A stretch of DNA of 64,000 nucleotides from Aristolochia californica (Eukaryota; Streptophyta; Magnoliopsida; Piperales; Aristolochiaceae). Position 1 is the first letter of the stretch; every line of letters starts with the position of its first letter. Under the pieces are notes generated by a model, which was given only the letters and a program-made list of their open reading frames with translations, was not told the origin of the DNA and made no database searches. Made by a program: the position numbers and the translations under genes. Positions 62,301-64,000 of this stretch are shown piece after piece. The DNA is taken from NCBI GenBank assembly GCA_029961685.1, contig JARWKL010000008.1, positions 23,097,981 to 23,161,980 of the forward strand. The letters are read 5' to 3'.

Positions 62301-62960
62301 GCTCACCAATGACACATGAAATTGTGGGGCATCCAGGATCTTTAACTTTAGGAGGAGTGTTGTGCTTCATAATTGAGCTTACATTCTCAGTAAGAAGACT
62401 TTTTTGTTAACATGTTGTTTTCTCTTCTGTGTACAAAGGTCTTTAAAAAATCGGGCATAAGCAGGGAGTTGCCTAATAGCATCAAGAAGTGGAATGTTAA
62501 CGTGAACCTTACTAAACAGTTCCAAGGTTTCATGCATGCTATCTCCTTTCCTAGGTGGGCCCGATAACCTCTGCGGAGAAGGAGTTGGTGGGACTTGGTT
62601 AGGGATTTGCCTGGCTGTTGGTGGAGAACTTGGAGGTTCTTCACTCAATGATGTGTCCCCATTGTCATCCTTTGACTCCTTAGACTTAGTGGTCCCTACC
62701 CCATTGTTCAACTCACGACCACTCCTAAGGGTGGTTATGGCTTTGGCTTGCTCGTGGTGGGGATTGGAACTCCACCCACTCTCATGTGTGCTTTTGGGGT
62801 TAGGAATGGTTTGACTCGGGAGTCTATTTTGTGCCTGTTCACTCATGTGGTTGACCAACTGACTCACTTGCATTTCAAGTTTAGCAATGGATGACTGTGT
62901 ATTCTGCATGAATAATTGAAGTATATCCTCAAGTGAAGGTTTTTGTGGAATCAATGGTTG
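62301..62960 (-). pseudogene. gag: Tat/Athila-type gag linker region
   Basis: The 191-codon frame 62379-62954 reads LEDILQLFMQNTQSSIAKLE, QAKAITTLRSGRELNNGVGT, a Pro/Ser-rich part and HVNIPLLDAIRQLPAYARFF then KDLCTQKRKQHVNKKVF. ITLRSG and the NIPLLDAI..LP.YA.FLKDLC block are hallmarks of Athila/Tat gag-pol. A frameshift follows at about 62385. Confidence 0.85.
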
Positions 62961-64000
62961 TTGAGTGAAGTGTGGGCGCGAAGCTTGGGGTTGAGTAAAC
63001 CCTGGAGGACCCCCAACCTATGGGCCCTTGGACCATGAGAAATTTGGGTGCCTAGCCCAACCCGGATTATATGTTTCCGAAAAAGGATCGTTGCGGTTTG
63101 GTTTATGAAAATTTTGGACTGCATTCAAGTCCTCAATGAGCTCCGGGTAGGATGAACTAGATGGACACATTTATGTGGGATGAGATGAACTAGAGCATAT
63201 GGCATAGACAGTAGATGGGTTAAGAGTAGGTGAACTCTTGGACACCATAAGGGCATCAATTTTTCTAGTCAACCCCTCAATCTTGGCCATGAGCATGGGT
63301 GTTTCACTAACCTCGTCCCCCTCTTTTGGCTTCGTGGGATCTCCTATCAACATTAAATGACGAACCCCATTGCTGAGATTGACCACTCAACGTTCCAAAG
63401 AAGTCCCACGCCTCACTAGCACTCTTACCCATCAAACTCCCACCACTAGTTGCATCTACCATGGATCTAACCTGGGGTGTAAGACCTTGATAAAAGTATT
63501 GCACTAAGTGCCATTTCTCAAGCCCATGATGCGGACACCTACGGATCAAATCCTTCCATTTCTCCCAAGCCTCATAAAAGTGTTCACCCTCCTGCGGCAT
63601 AAAGTTGGAGATTTCTCTCCTGAGGGCTGTACTTCTCTGAATGGGAAAGTACTTGGACAAAAATTTCGTGACTAATGTGTCCCATGGAGTAATGCTGCCC
63701 ACCTCTAAGGAATAAAGCCAAGACTTGGCCTTATCCTTAAGTGAAAATGGAAAAAGTCTTAACCGGATAGAGTCATCTGAGAAATTCTTGAATTTGAAAG
63801 TCGCACAGATATCTAAGAAATCCTTGATGTGGTAATAAGGGTCCTCCTTCTCCAACCCATAGAATGTAGGGAGGAGTTGGATCACACCCGGTTTCAACTC
63901 ATAACTGGAAGCGGTAGTGGGTGGCAATATAATGCAAGAAGGTGATGTGAAGTTGGATGGGATAGAATAATCCCTCAGGGCTCCACGGTCACCTGCTGCA
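62961..64000 (-). pseudogene. gag: Tat/Athila-type gag capsid
   Basis: Open from the window edge to 63307: NFTSPSCIILPPTTASSYEL, YGLEKEDPYYHIKDFLDIC, SLKDKAKSWLYSLEVGSITP, FYEAWEKWKDLIRRCPHHGL and YFYQGLTPQVRSMVDATSG. After a frameshift near 63370, EGLTRKIDALMVSKSSPTLN and further broken pieces (YNPGWARHPNFSW near 63040). The N-terminus lies beyond 64000. Confidence 0.88.

Larger units (their letters stand above)
61499..64000 (-). mobile_element. Non-chromoviral Ty3 element (Tat/Athila type), minus strand, partial
   Basis: Gag, a linker and protease of a second Ty3 branch, running off the right edge of the window. It is truncated in pol at the left, immediately after LGWTLDALKGISP, the start of RT. 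No LTR of it is in the window. Confidence 0.85.

Overview
This window is repeat-dense nuclear DNA from a flowering plant; nothing in it fixes the species. The plant assignment rests on chromodomain-bearing Ty3 elements, Copia elements and TRIM-like arrays with initiator-Met tRNA primer sites (GCTCTGATACCA when the element is on the minus strand), endogenous plant pararetroviruses (Caulimoviridae), a decayed LRR receptor-like protein gene, and pieces of two plant genes (vacuolar sorting receptor and kinesin-light-chain-related). I see no intact host gene. Nearly every coding stretch carries stops or frameshifts.

Layout. 1-2.9 kb: AT-rich DNA and a minus-strand LRR-RLP pseudogene. 2.97-7.8 kb: a tandem TRIM-like array split by a gag-only LTR element (4276-7650). 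7.8-12.6 kb: a truncated Ty3 piece, then LTR-type sequence without recognisable genes. 12559-21291: a minus-strand Copia element with a triplicated 5' LTR/primer-site junction; inside it sits a 3.5-kb gene-capturing LTR element X (16193-19731, TSD AGAAA) with a vacuolar-sorting-receptor fragment. 21.5-22.5 kb: a second TRIM-like array. 22.5-54.1 kb: three caulimovirid copies in alternating orientation (minus, plus, minus), themselves hit by Ty3 elements A (29375-34704, TSD GACTG), A2 (39574-41853, 3' truncated) and B (44672-50261, TSD TAATA). 54148-55166: element Y, whose LTR resembles that of B and which carries a kinesin-light-chain-related fragment. 55167-61498: Ty3 element C, with a solo LTR inserted in its RNase H region. 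61499-64000: gag and protease of a non-chromoviral (Tat/Athila-type) Ty3 element on the minus strand, running off the window.

How the parts relate. A, A2, B, C, the gag-only element, X and Y share LTR termini (TGTTATGG or TGTTGTGG ... AACA). In A, B, C, the gag-only element and Y the same short end of pol lies just before the polypurine tract, and X keeps a related tail. The gag-only element, X and Y have lost most or all of gag-pol but keep these terminal cis sequences, so they look like non-autonomous passengers of this Ty3 lineage, and two of them carry host gene pieces. In the viral cluster, one copy keeps protease/RT/RNase H, while the other two share one pol deletion. The 5' part of the first copy holds two different gene cassettes, each preceded by a primer-site leader and each followed by the same downstream ORF start. 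These two points are the best candidates here for something not yet described.
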